This document shows, piece after piece, positions 34,344 through 43,134 of a DNA stretch of 59,752 bases. The stretch is from an uncultured Roseburia sp. (GTDB lineage: Bacteria > Bacillota > Clostridia > Lachnospirales > Lachnospiraceae): contig CAJUNX010000024.1 in assembly GCA_910587865.1 (NCBI GenBank), forward strand, positions 1 to 59,752, given 5' to 3'. A program made the translations under genes and the position numbers. Within the stretch, counting starts at the first letter, position 1. Each line of letters starts with the position of its first letter. A model generated the notes under the pieces. That model saw only the letters and a list, made by a program, of their open reading frames with translations. It was not told where the DNA came from and did no database searches.

Positions 34344-34372
34344 AAAACGGGCTGTCCTGCGACAGCCCGTCC
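34344..34372 (-). terminator. Terminator of the carbohydrate operon
   Basis: A perfect 10-bp stem, ACGGGCTGTC (34347-34356) with GACAGCCCGT (34361-34370), loop of four bases, followed on the minus strand by four T. It lies 4 bp beyond the stop codon of the GH2 gene. Confidence 0.8.
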
Positions 34373-34375
34373 CTT

Positions 34376-36763
34376 TTATTTCGGTATTTTATTCAGCCTT
34401 TCATTTAACAGATAATACGCCTCGTCCGGCAGCATTTTGCCGATGTGATGCCAGATTGAGGTAAAAGTCAGAGCGCCGCCCGCCGAAAAACGCCCGGCCA
34501 TCGCCGGATTCGCCGCCGCAAGCGGTGTAACGATCAGCTCCTGAAGCGCCTCCTGCGCTTCTTTGTACCGGCAGAGCACATCCATCGAATCATCCACCGA
34601 CAGATACCCCTCCCGGATCACGATCTCCTTTACAATCGTATCTCCCGCGGGAACGAGATTTGCGAACCACTGTGCGACCTCCCCGGAAATTTTCTTTTCT
34701 TCCTTATAAATATATTCCTCCGGCGCCGCATCCACCCGCTCAATGATCAGCGTATCGCTGCAGCCGTCCGGCGTTTTGACATAAAGCTCTGTAAACCGTT
34801 CCGAAAGAGCCACCTGCTCAAAGGTAAATACGCATCTGCCCGATGTCTCACCGGCATACACGCCGTTGACCCACAGCTTCACCGCCGGCTGGTTGCTGTA
34901 CACTTTTACCGTAATCTCATCTTTTGCACGCTTCGTGAATCGTTTTCCACAGATGTAGACAAACGGTTCGCTGCTCCAGCACGCTTTGTAAAAATAAAAC
35001 GCCTGCTTGCGGGTCTGCCGGTCAAAGGTCACCAGCCCTTTATTGTTCCGTCCCTGACAGCCGCCCTCGTCGCGCCCGTCCGCCGCGAAATCAAACAGGT
35101 TCCAGAGCCAGGTCGCCCACAGATACGGCCGTTTTTCAAACGCCGCATACGCCTTCTCGTGCACGATCGCCTGATACTCCTCGGTGTAATCCTTCACCTT
35201 CGGCTCCTCACTGTGCCAGCTCAAAACACTGTCCGCGCCGTATTCGCTGACCGCAAGCGGGATATCCGGGATCTGTGCGTGCCGCTCGTCGCAGAAGGTT
35301 CCGTGATCATCCGCCGTCCCTTCATACCATCCCATATATTCGTTATAGGAAGTCAGATCCGAAATATGAAACAAGGGGCTGTCCGTCTTTGTCATGCCGA
35401 CATTCGCGATAGTGGTCAGTCTTCCGGCGTCAAGCTCCTTCGCCGTCTGCTGTAACTCGCGCAGAATCGCATACATCGCCTCCGATTCCCCGCCGATCCC
35501 AAGCTCGTTGGCCAGTCCCCAAAAGCAGATGGCCGGATGGTTGTAGTTCTGCAAAATCAGTTCCCGCAGCTGCTGCCGCAGATTCTCATCCGCCTCCTCC
35601 CTCGGGTCATAGACGCTGATAAACGGAATCTCCGCCCACACGATAAGCCCGTTCCTGTCACAGAGATCATAAAAATACGGCGACTGCTGGTAATGTGCAA
35701 GACGGATCGTATTCGCGCCGATCTCGCGGATGACGGCCATATCGGACAGATGCTCCCGCTCCGTGAGCGCCCAGCCCATATGTTCCCGATCCTGATGACG
35801 GCAGACTCCGCGCAGCGGATAAGACGCGCCGTTTAAGAAAAATCCCTTCTCCGCGTCAACCGAAAACTCCCGGAATCCAAAGGAAGCTTCGATACAGTCC
35901 ACTGCCGCATCCCCCTCGAAAAGCTCTGCGCATACCCGGTACAGATACGGATCCTCCGCGCCCTTCCAGCGACGCGCGTCCGGCACGACGGCCTCCAGAC
36001 AAAGCACCGTGACAGCGCCGGGCTGCCCCGTCACGGATCCCCCTGCTGCACGCCCACCGGTCCGACCCGTCACGGATCCCCTCACTGTACTGTCACCGGC
36101 ATCCTCAGGCACTCCGCAAACCGCCGCGTCTCCCGTCTCGGCCACGCAGTTTTCGTCCGCATCATAAATCTTCACCCGCACACGCGCTCCGCCGGTCACG
36201 CAGACACGGATCTTCACACGGCCATCCTCAGGCAGCTTCACGGCACGTCTGTCCGGCTCGCGCACCGCGGTATCCACAAAAATCGCGTCCGTCCCACAGC
36301 CGGCGACGTCAAAATGCGCCTCCGTGTCAAAGCAGATCAGCTCCACATCGCGGTAAATCCCGCCGAAAAATGTAAAATCCGCCTGCTCCGGGTAGACCGG
36401 CAGATCCGCGCTGTTGTCGGCTTTCACAAGAATCTCATTCTCCCCGTCCGCAAGGTACGGCGTCAGATCCACCGTAAACGCGGCGAATCCGCCCCGGTGA
36501 CTGCCGCAGAGCGTCCCGTTGCACCACACCTCCGCCGTCTTGCTGACCGCTCCGAAGCGCAGATACACCTGTTTCCACTGCGCCTCCTTTGTCAGCGTCT
36601 TCTGATACCACGCTGCGCCCTGATAATAGTCGCTGCCGCCGTCCTGCCCGTCCGCGGCGTTCCAGGTATGGGGGAGCGTCACACACTCCCATGCTTCATT
36701 CCCGTCATTTGTCTCACCCTTTCGGAATCCCCAGTCACTGTTCCACTTCCATACTGTTCTCAT
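34376..36763 (-). CDS. Glycoside hydrolase family 2 enzyme (beta-galactosidase-like)
   Basis: A 795-residue GH2 enzyme: N-terminal jelly-roll sugar-binding domain (LPHTWNAADG, GGIYRDVELI), immunoglobulin-like domain, then the TIM barrel (GVCRHQDREHMGWALTE, acid/base Glu in FWGLANELG near 418, nucleophile Glu in AVSEYGAD near 506) and a C-terminal domain. No signal peptide, so it cleaves imported oligosaccharide. Family members act on beta-galactosides, glucuronides or mannosides; the sequence does not decide. A Gly/Thr-rich insert (GSVTGRTGGRAAGGSVTG) interrupts the second domain. The start follows AGGGGCAGG. Confidence 0.9.
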   Translation of the reverse strand: MRTVWKWNSDWGFRKGETNDGNEAWECVTLPHTWNAADGQDGGSDYYQGAAWYQKTLTKEAQWKQVYLRFGAVSKTAEVWCNGTLCGSHRGGFAAFTVDLTPYLADGENEILVKADNSADLPVYPEQADFTFFGGIYRDVELICFDTEAHFDVAGCGTDAIFVDTAVREPDRRAVKLPEDGRVKIRVCVTGGARVRVKIYDADENCVAETGDAAVCGVPEDAGDSTVRGSVTGRTGGRAAGGSVTGQPGAVTVLCLEAVVPDARRWKGAEDPYLYRVCAELFEGDAAVDCIEASFGFREFSVDAEKGFFLNGASYPLRGVCRHQDREHMGWALTEREHLSDMAVIREIGANTIRLAHYQQSPYFYDLCDRNGLIVWAEIPFISVYDPREEADENLRQQLRELILQNYNHPAICFWGLANELGIGGESEAMYAILRELQQTAKELDAGRLTTIANVGMTKTDSPLFHISDLTSYNEYMGWYEGTADDHGTFCDERHAQIPDIPLAVSEYGADSVLSWHSEEPKVKDYTEEYQAIVHEKAYAAFEKRPYLWATWLWNLFDFAADGRDEGGCQGRNNKGLVTFDRQTRKQAFYFYKACWSSEPFVYICGKRFTKRAKDEITVKVYSNQPAVKLWVNGVYAGETSGRCVFTFEQVALSERFTELYVKTPDGCSDTLIIERVDAAPEEYIYKEEKKISGEVAQWFANLVPAGDTIVKEIVIREGYLSVDDSMDVLCRYKEAQEALQELIVTPLAAANPAMAGRFSAGGALTFTSIWHHIGKMLPDEAYYLLNERLNKIPK

Positions 36764-36870
36764 GTCCTGCCCCTTTCTTCCCCGGCCTTTTTCCATCCCG
36801 CACAAAACAGCTCTGCCCGGCGGTCCGGCAGGCCTCTTTGTCTGCATCATACCATATTGCGGTCGTCACT

Positions 36871-37023
36871 GCAATCGGACAAACGCAGACTTCCGTCCTG
36901 CCGGCATGCGGATCCGTCACCGCAATCGGACAAACGCAGACTTCCGTCCTGCCGGCATGCGGATCCGTCACCGCAATCGGACAAACGCAGACTTCCGTCC
37001 TGCCGGCATACGGATCCGTCACC
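36871..37023. repeat. 51-bp tandem repeat, three copies
   Basis: Copies start at 36871, 36922 and 36973 with an exact 51-bp period, each beginning GCAATCGGACAAACGCAG. They fill most of the 255-bp gap between the esterase and GH2 genes, and the last copy runs into the esterase stop codon. Frames stay open, but no start or codon pattern suggests a gene. Confidence 0.9.
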
Positions 37024-38419
37024 GCAGCGTCATATAATACGGATCCTTTGCTGTACAGACACGCCACTCCTTCGCGCCTTCCCCGTTCGGATCGCCCGTC
37101 TTCATAAAATTACTCCAGTATGCGATCATCCGCCGCGAAAGGTCATAATCCGCCTCCTCCATCGGCCTCCAGCAGTAGCGCAGGCTGCCGAACACATACC
37201 AGAGCTCCGCGGAATGGAACGCCCCGCTCTCGTCCCCCGGCAGCTTCCGGTCAAAATAGCAGGCATACGCCCGCGCATCCGGATTCTGATTTACGATCTG
37301 CGCATACGCAAGATTCGCCTGATGCAGCGGATTCGTCTCCGGAGTGTGCTCTTTTTCCTGCTCCGTCGTGATATCGTCTCCGTTTGCACTCAGCAGATAG
37401 GAGATCGGATGAAACGCGCCGGCTTCGATCAGCCGGTCACAGGCAGCCGGCAGCAGTTCCCCGTCGATGACCGGGACGTACGGCATCCCTTTTTTCTGTG
37501 CAAACGCCTGTATCAGCGCAGCTTCTGCCGCCTGCATCATCTCCTCCTCCGGCGTCTCATACAGCGCCGCAAGCGCTTTTCGCCGCGCCGCCTCACTCTG
37601 TTTCCACTCCCCGTCACGGATCCCAAGCTCTGCGAGCAGATCCTCCGCAAACCCGGATGCCGTTTCGATCTCCCGCTGCTGCCCGAGCGGATTCCGGTAT
37701 CCCCCTCCGCTCTGTAAAATCATCCGCTGAAACAGTCCCTTCGTCCGCGGCGATACCGCGAGCGCCTGCAGGCTCATCGCTCCCGCCGACTGTCCGAACA
37801 CGGTCAGATTCGCCGCGTCGCCGCCGAATGCTCCGATATTTTCCCGCACCCATTCGATCGCCGCGATCTGATCCCAGAGTCCGTAATTGCCGCCGGCCCC
37901 GTTCTCTCCCTCCACGGCGAGCAGGGGGTGGCACAAAAATCCCAACGCCCCCAGCCGGTAATTGATCGTCACCACGATGACGCCCGCGGACACCAGCCCG
38001 TCGCAGACAAAGGGGAGATTGCTGCCTGCGCCGCCGAGGAATGCGCCGCCGTGCACGTAGACGGCCACGGGCAGTTTCCCGCCGCCCGGCTCTCCTCCGG
38101 GACACGTCGCATCCGCCGGCTCCTCTCCGGGACACGGCACCCAGATATTTAAGTACAGGCAGTCCTCGCTCATCGGCACCTCAAACGCCGGGTTGCTGTA
38201 AAACTCCTTTTTATAAAAAGTATCCCTGGGATTTTTGCCCTGCATTGACTTGCATCTGTAGTGATCTGCCCGATAAACTCCCTCCCAGGGATCCGGTCTT
38301 AGCGGCTTGTGAAAGCGCAGCGCGCCCACCGGCGGTTTTGCGTAGGGCACTCCTTTAAACACAATGCAGTTTCCCTGCTTCATCCCTTCGATTTTCCCGT
38401 ATGCTGTGCTGATGATCAT
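37019..38419 (-). CDS. Type B carboxylesterase
   Basis: A 466-residue alpha/beta hydrolase: FKGVPYAKPPVGALRF and EDCLYLNIWVP (N-terminal signatures), oxyanion region VYVHGGAFLGG, nucleophile Ser in GQSAGA (about residue 211), and a likely catalytic His in GAFHSAELWYVFG. No signal peptide, so it is intracellular. In this operon it may remove acyl or acetyl groups from imported glycans before the GH2 enzyme; this is inferred from position. Confidence 0.88.
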   Translation of the reverse strand: MIISTAYGKIEGMKQGNCIVFKGVPYAKPPVGALRFHKPLRPDPWEGVYRADHYRCKSMQGKNPRDTFYKKEFYSNPAFEVPMSEDCLYLNIWVPCPGEEPADATCPGGEPGGGKLPVAVYVHGGAFLGGAGSNLPFVCDGLVSAGVIVVTINYRLGALGFLCHPLLAVEGENGAGGNYGLWDQIAAIEWVRENIGAFGGDAANLTVFGQSAGAMSLQALAVSPRTKGLFQRMILQSGGGYRNPLGQQREIETASGFAEDLLAELGIRDGEWKQSEAARRKALAALYETPEEEMMQAAEAALIQAFAQKKGMPYVPVIDGELLPAACDRLIEAGAFHPISYLLSANGDDITTEQEKEHTPETNPLHQANLAYAQIVNQNPDARAYACYFDRKLPGDESGAFHSAELWYVFGSLRYCWRPMEEADYDLSRRMIAYWSNFMKTGDPNGEGAKEWRVCTAKDPYYMTLR

Positions 38420-38531
38420 TCTGATTCCTCCGTTCTGTCTGTTCTCTTTTTGTGCTGTACATATGCGGCATGCCGGGCCGCTCCCGCCGCCCGCCCGCAG
38501 CTCCTGCTCCCTGATATCCTTTCTGCCATAC

Positions 38532-39290
38532 TCATCTGCGGCTCTGCCGGTATTCCTGCGGCGTCATCCCGGTCTGCTCCTTAAAAATCTTCGTGAAATA
38601 CGACGAGTAGGAGATCCCCACCCGCTGTGTGATGCCGGTAATCGGGAGATTCGTCTTTGCCAGAAGCTGCTTTGCCACGGCAATCCTTTTTTTCAGGATA
38701 TAGTCGGAGAGCGATTCTCCGGTCTCTTTCCGGAATACGCGGCTTAAATGACCGGGGCTTACATGCACCATTGCCGCCAGCTCGTCCCTCTGCAGACTGC
38801 CGACCGAAAGATTTTCCGCGATCATTTTTTTTACCTGTTCGACGAGTCCCTCCGGCGTCCCTTCGGTACAGTCCTCCGCGAGTTCCGAAAAATCCACGGT
38901 TTTTTCTTCGATCCGGATCTTTCTTATCATCCGTCTTAAGATTTCCGTCAGCTCCTCATAGGGGACCGGCTTTAACAGATAGTCGTCCGCGCCCAGGCGC
39001 AGCGCCTCCTGTGCGTAGGAAAAATCCGCGTGCCCGGTATAAAAGACCACGTGGATCCCCGGACAATGCTCCCTCACCCAGCGGATCAGCTCTAAGCCGC
39101 TGCCGTTCGGCATCTCGATATCCGTAATCATGATGTCGATCGGATACCGCTCGAGCATGCGCATCGCCGTATCCTTACTGTGGCATTTGCAGACCTTCTC
39201 CACATCCAGAGCCTCCCAGTCAATCCCCTCCTCCAGTCCCAGGATAGCCAGTTCCTCGTCATCCGTAATCAAAACATGAAATCTGCGCAT
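38532..39290 (-). CDS. YesN-type response regulator with AraC-like output domain
   Basis: A 252-residue protein: receiver domain (VLITDDEE, phospho-acceptor Asp57 in MITDIEMPNGSG, Lys in LLKPV) and a C-terminal pair of AraC-type helix-turn-helices (LAAMVHVSPGHLSRVFRKETG, VGISYSSYFTKIFKEQTG). It should be phosphorylated by the kinase encoded 9 bp upstream and activate the sugar operon, probably at the 21-bp-spaced direct repeats 44834-44869. Confidence 0.93.
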   Translation of the reverse strand: MRRFHVLITDDEELAILGLEEGIDWEALDVEKVCKCHSKDTAMRMLERYPIDIMITDIEMPNGSGLELIRWVREHCPGIHVVFYTGHADFSYAQEALRLGADDYLLKPVPYEELTEILRRMIRKIRIEEKTVDFSELAEDCTEGTPEGLVEQVKKMIAENLSVGSLQRDELAAMVHVSPGHLSRVFRKETGESLSDYILKKRIAVAKQLLAKTNLPITGITQRVGISYSSYFTKIFKEQTGMTPQEYRQSRR

Positions 39291-39299
39291 CCGTCCCTT

Positions 39300-41042
39300 C
39301 TACTCCTCCTCCGTCATCCCGTCCATCGCAATATACGGGATCCGTATCATCGTCACTGCGCCGCGCTCATTAAACAGCCGTATGTCCGCCTTCTCCCCGT
39401 AGATCAGCCGCAGTCTGCGGCAGACATTCGTCAGTCCGATATGGCCCTCCTCCCCCTCGTGTTTCCAGTCAGATGCCAGAAGCTCCTCCGGGTATCCTGT
39501 CCCGTTATCCCGAATCACCAGCGTCACGTTTTCCCTTTTCGAATCCGTCTCTGCCGCGATACGGATCCGGCAGTCCTTCTGGGAGGAAAACGCATATTTC
39601 ACACTGTTTTCCACGTGGCTCTGTATAAGAAACGGCGGAATGAGCGCATCGTCTAACGCTTCCGGCACATCGACCCGGCAGGAAATCTGCCTCACATAGC
39701 GGATCTCCTGGATCTCCATATAGTCCCTGACATGCGTAAGCTCGCGTTTTAACGCTACCAGCTCGGCAGCATCGTGAAACATATATCTGGAATAGCGGAC
39801 GACCGCAGTCGAGACCTTCTGTATCAGCTCAAAATCCCTGCGCTGCGCCAGCGAATAGACGATATTGAACATGTTGGCATAAAAATGCGGTTTGATCTGA
39901 AGCTGCAGATACTGCATTGTCGCCCTCTGCACCTCCATCTCCCCCTCGTATTTCTCAATCTTCAGCTGCCGGATCCGCCCGGTCATGTGATTGAAGGCAC
40001 GCACCAGCTGTCCGAGCTCACGGATGCGCGGGCGCTCACGGACGACCACATCCAGGTCGCCGGCCGCGATCTGATCCATGGTGTCCGCAATGCTTCGGAC
40101 CGGTTTTCCGACCGAGCGCTGCATCCGTGCAAGCAGCAGGGGCATCACAAGCATCAGCAGCAGAAATACGACCAGAAACAACCCGCGGAACACGTTCATA
40201 TCCGTCAGGATATCCGCCTGCTCCGTGAGAATCCCGAAATAATACCCGGATCGCTCCGAGACATAGCCGGTCTGTAAGTAGCGGATTCCTCCGACGCCGA
40301 TATAGGTTCCCTCCCGCTCCGGCACAAGCGTCACATCCGCCGGCTCCGACGACGCGATGATTCTCCCGTCCTGTGCGGCGATGCAGGCGATCCCGTCCTC
40401 CTCAAACGCCGCGCCCTTTAACATCTGAAGGATCTTCTGCTCCGAGACGCACACCAGAAGGTAGCTGTCCTCTATTTTAAGCAGCCGGAGCATATAGGTT
40501 CCCTCCGCACACACGCAGACCATATACCGGTTCAGGGCAGCCGGCGCGGCGTCTTTCCCGGACAGCCCTTTCTCGTCATTTGTAATCATTTCTTCGAAAA
40601 CAACCTTCAGCTCCCTGCGCGCCTGATAATTGTCGGCCGATCCGGTCTCGAGCCACGGGAAATCGTCCCGACCGGTATACACCATCACAAAGTCGATCAT
40701 TCCGGACCACGATACGACGCTCTGTGCCGACGCGAGCACGGTGTTCTGCGTCTCTAAAAGCATCACGGGATCCGTCTCGTTCCGCAGCGAATCATACAGC
40801 TTACGCGGGGCCTGTTTCGCCCCGCTGTACAGCGATTCATATAAAAAACTGTCTACGATCTCCAAAGAATCCTCGATATCGCTCTGCACGATGCGGACGC
40901 TTTTCTGTATGCTCTCCTCCGCCCGCGCCGTCAGCATCCGGAGCATATAAGACCATGACACCCCGTATACCACCGCAAAGACAAACAGCATGCCCAGCCA
41001 GTAAAACCGGATCAGACTTTGCAGCGAAAGCTCTTTCTTCAT
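39300..41042 (-). CDS. YesM-type sensor histidine kinase
   Basis: A 580-residue membrane kinase: two helices (about residues 12-32 and 280-305) flank a large extracytoplasmic sensor region, then HAMP (IADTMDQIAAGDLDVVV), the His-kinase motif LQLQIKPHFYANMFNIVYSL (His near 385) and an ATPase domain (IPPFLIQSHVENSVKYAF, IRDNGTGYP). Such kinases sense extracellular sugar directly or with a binding protein. It lies 27 bp after the second permease and 9 bp before its regulator. Confidence 0.93.
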   Translation of the reverse strand: MKKELSLQSLIRFYWLGMLFVFAVVYGVSWSYMLRMLTARAEESIQKSVRIVQSDIEDSLEIVDSFLYESLYSGAKQAPRKLYDSLRNETDPVMLLETQNTVLASAQSVVSWSGMIDFVMVYTGRDDFPWLETGSADNYQARRELKVVFEEMITNDEKGLSGKDAAPAALNRYMVCVCAEGTYMLRLLKIEDSYLLVCVSEQKILQMLKGAAFEEDGIACIAAQDGRIIASSEPADVTLVPEREGTYIGVGGIRYLQTGYVSERSGYYFGILTEQADILTDMNVFRGLFLVVFLLLMLVMPLLLARMQRSVGKPVRSIADTMDQIAAGDLDVVVRERPRIRELGQLVRAFNHMTGRIRQLKIEKYEGEMEVQRATMQYLQLQIKPHFYANMFNIVYSLAQRRDFELIQKVSTAVVRYSRYMFHDAAELVALKRELTHVRDYMEIQEIRYVRQISCRVDVPEALDDALIPPFLIQSHVENSVKYAFSSQKDCRIRIAAETDSKRENVTLVIRDNGTGYPEELLASDWKHEGEEGHIGLTNVCRRLRLIYGEKADIRLFNERGAVTMIRIPYIAMDGMTEEE

Positions 41043-41069
41043 CGCACTCTCTCCATGCCTGCCAGAATC

Positions 41070-41954
41070 TCAGCCTTTTACGGCCCCAACCGTCAGGCCC
41101 TTCATATAGTATTTCTGAAAAAACGGATACAGCATGATCATGGGAAGCATCCCCACCACGGCCACCGCCATCCGAAGGGACAGCGACGGTATCGCGGCGG
41201 CATCCGTAGCCACCATGGAAGCGTCCATGGACTGCGTCAGATATTTCGCGTTCGTCAGCATATTGTTGAGCAGCGCCTGGATCCCGACGAGCTGTTTCTC
41301 TGTAATATAGTATAAACTATTTGTCCAGTCATTCCAATACATCAATGCTTTCATAAATCCGATTGTTGCGATAATCGGAACGCTTAACGGCAGAACAATC
41401 TGAAAGAAAATCCCGAACTCCGTCATCCCGTCAATCCGCGCGCTCTCCAAGATCTCCTTCGGGATGTTGTTCTGAAAATACGACCGCGTGATCATAATAT
41501 GAAACGCGCTGCACAAAAGCGACGGAACTAAAAGCGCCCATATCGTATTTTTAATATGAAAGATATTGCACCACATCATGTAACTGGGCACCAGTCCGCC
41601 GGAAAACAGCATCGTGAAGAGAACGTAAAAGCTTAACAGCTTTTTTCCCGGAAGTCCCGGCACGGTGAGCGTGTAGGAAATCATCGTCGTGATCACCACG
41701 CTTACCACTGTCCCGACCAGCGTGACAGCGATGGTCACAAGGTAGGAATGAAACACGCTCCCGTCGCCGAAGATATAGCGGTAGGCGGTGACGTCAATTT
41801 CCCTGGGAATCAGAGAATATCCGTATCTGATCACGTCCGACTCTGGCGACAGGGAGGACATGATCAGAAGCGCCAGCGGAAAAAGTACCATCACCGACAT
41901 CACAATCATAATGAGATGCGCGGCAGCCTGAAATCCTGTATCTCTCTTAACCAT
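41070..41954 (-). CDS. Carbohydrate ABC transporter permease (LplC/YtcP type)
   Basis: A 294-residue permease with six membrane helices and the EAA-type loop (ILESARIDGMTEFGIFFQIVLP), which contacts the ATPase. The PMIMLYPFFQKYYMKGLTVGAVKG end is typical of the oligosaccharide permease subfamily paired with LplB. No ATPase gene is present in the operon, so a shared MsmX-type ATPase is presumably used. Confidence 0.92.
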   Translation of the reverse strand: MVKRDTGFQAAAHLIMIVMSVMVLFPLALLIMSSLSPESDVIRYGYSLIPREIDVTAYRYIFGDGSVFHSYLVTIAVTLVGTVVSVVITTMISYTLTVPGLPGKKLLSFYVLFTMLFSGGLVPSYMMWCNIFHIKNTIWALLVPSLLCSAFHIMITRSYFQNNIPKEILESARIDGMTEFGIFFQIVLPLSVPIIATIGFMKALMYWNDWTNSLYYITEKQLVGIQALLNNMLTNAKYLTQSMDASMVATDAAAIPSLSLRMAVAVVGMLPMIMLYPFFQKYYMKGLTVGAVKG

Positions 41955-41966
41955 TTTCTCCTCCCT

Positions 41967-42890
41967 CTAAAACATTGCGTTTTCACTGCTGAATTTTCTG
42001 ACAAGCATATTTGTGAACATCACCAGACAAAAGCCCACCACCGACTGGTAGAAGCACGCCGCCGCGGACATCCCCATATTTGCCGTATTCATCAGGCCGC
42101 GGTAGACATAGGTATCGATGGTCTGCGTCACGTCAAGGATCGCGCCGCTGTTCATCGGAACCTGATAAAACAGTCCGAAATCAGAATTAAATATTTTTCC
42201 GACTGACAAAATCGACAACGTCACAATCGTGGGAACCAGGCAGGGCAGCGTGATCTTAAAAAAACACTGAAACCGGTTCGCGCCGTCTAAGTTCGCCGCC
42301 TCATACAGTCCCGGATCGATCGCCGACATATTCGCAAGGTACAGGATGCAGCTCGTCCCCGTCATCTGCCAGAGATGGATGAAGATCAGAAGAAACGGCC
42401 ACCACTTTTGTTCGCTGTAAAAGGAGACCGGCTCCAGTCCCAGCGGCGCCAGAATGTGCATATTGATAAAGCCGGTATCCCCCGCCAGCAGCGCATTTGC
42501 CAGGTAGGATACGATGATGATGGACAAAAGCCCCGGAAACAGGATCACCGTCTGATAAATTTTCCTGGAGACCGTGCTTTTTAACTCGTGCAGCAGATAC
42601 GCGACCACGATGGACAGCGATGTTCCGAATACCATGAAAGCAAGATTGTACAGGATCGTGTTGCGCGTCATAATCCACGCGTCCGCACTCTGGAATAAAA
42701 ACCTGAAATTATTCAGCCCGACCTTCTCGCTCCCGAAGATCCCACCGCTCACCGTATATTTCTCAAAGGCGAGAATCAGCCCGCCCATCGGGATGTAATT
42801 ATTGATAAAGAAATAGATACAGGCAGGCAATGCCATGATATAAAATGGCCCGTACCGCCGGATCTGTCTGAATGCTCTGCTCTTTGTCAT
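41967..42890 (-). CDS. Carbohydrate ABC transporter permease (LplB type)
   Basis: A 307-residue permease beginning RYGPFYIMALPACIYFFINNYIPMGG, with six helices and the EAA-type loop YEAANLDGANRFQCFFKITLP. It pairs with the 41070-41954 permease (12-bp gap). Its start lies inside the repeated leader: GGCATGGAGGAAAAGT precedes the ATG, as before the binding-protein gene. Confidence 0.92.
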   Translation of the reverse strand: MTKSRAFRQIRRYGPFYIMALPACIYFFINNYIPMGGLILAFEKYTVSGGIFGSEKVGLNNFRFLFQSADAWIMTRNTILYNLAFMVFGTSLSIVVAYLLHELKSTVSRKIYQTVILFPGLLSIIIVSYLANALLAGDTGFINMHILAPLGLEPVSFYSEQKWWPFLLIFIHLWQMTGTSCILYLANMSAIDPGLYEAANLDGANRFQCFFKITLPCLVPTIVTLSILSVGKIFNSDFGLFYQVPMNSGAILDVTQTIDTYVYRGLMNTANMGMSAAACFYQSVVGFCLVMFTNMLVRKFSSENAMF

Positions 42891-42896
42891 ACTTTT

Positions 42897-42987
42897 CCTC
42901 CATGCCGGAGCATTTTGGCGAAGACCGCAGGCCGGATATCAGATCCGGCCCCGCGATCACGGGTTTGCCGCTCCGCGCAAACCCGCG
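42897..42987 (-). promoter_or_regulatory. Structured repeated leader, copy A (before the LplB-type permease)
   Basis: About 91 bp that recur at 44685-44778. On the minus strand the order is: hairpin CGGGTTTGC/GCAAACCCG, then GATCGCGG, then hairpin GGCCGGAT-CTGAT-ATCCGGCC, then a TTCG-AAAAT stretch, and finally the ribosome binding site GGCATGGAGG. In copy B the second hairpin is kept through G-U pairs, which suggests selection on RNA structure. Confidence 0.7.
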
Positions 42988-43085
42988 GGGCTGTTGCAAA
43001 ATCCGGCAATTCCACCATATATGACTGTGATACCACCGATATCCATACCATATATTGTGTGCATACACTATTTTGCAACAGCCCC
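42987..43085. mobile_element. 99-bp hairpin MITE, copy 2
   Basis: Same element as 30591-30688, with GGGGCTGTTGCAAAAT and its inverse at the ends. It abuts the repeated leader copy A inside the operon, between binding-protein and permease genes. On the transcript it would be a long hairpin that could stabilise or separate the upstream binding-protein mRNA. Confidence 0.75.
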
Positions 43086-43134
43086 CTTCCTCCTCTCCTG
43101 TTCTTTGGACTTCACTCTGCCATGCTGTTTTGTA

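Noticed and set aside
36314..37717. Plus-strand open frame of 467 codons opposite the GH2 and esterase genes
   Set aside because: It is antisense to two well-supported enzymes, has no family motifs and includes the 51-bp repeats; high G+C keeps such shadow frames open.
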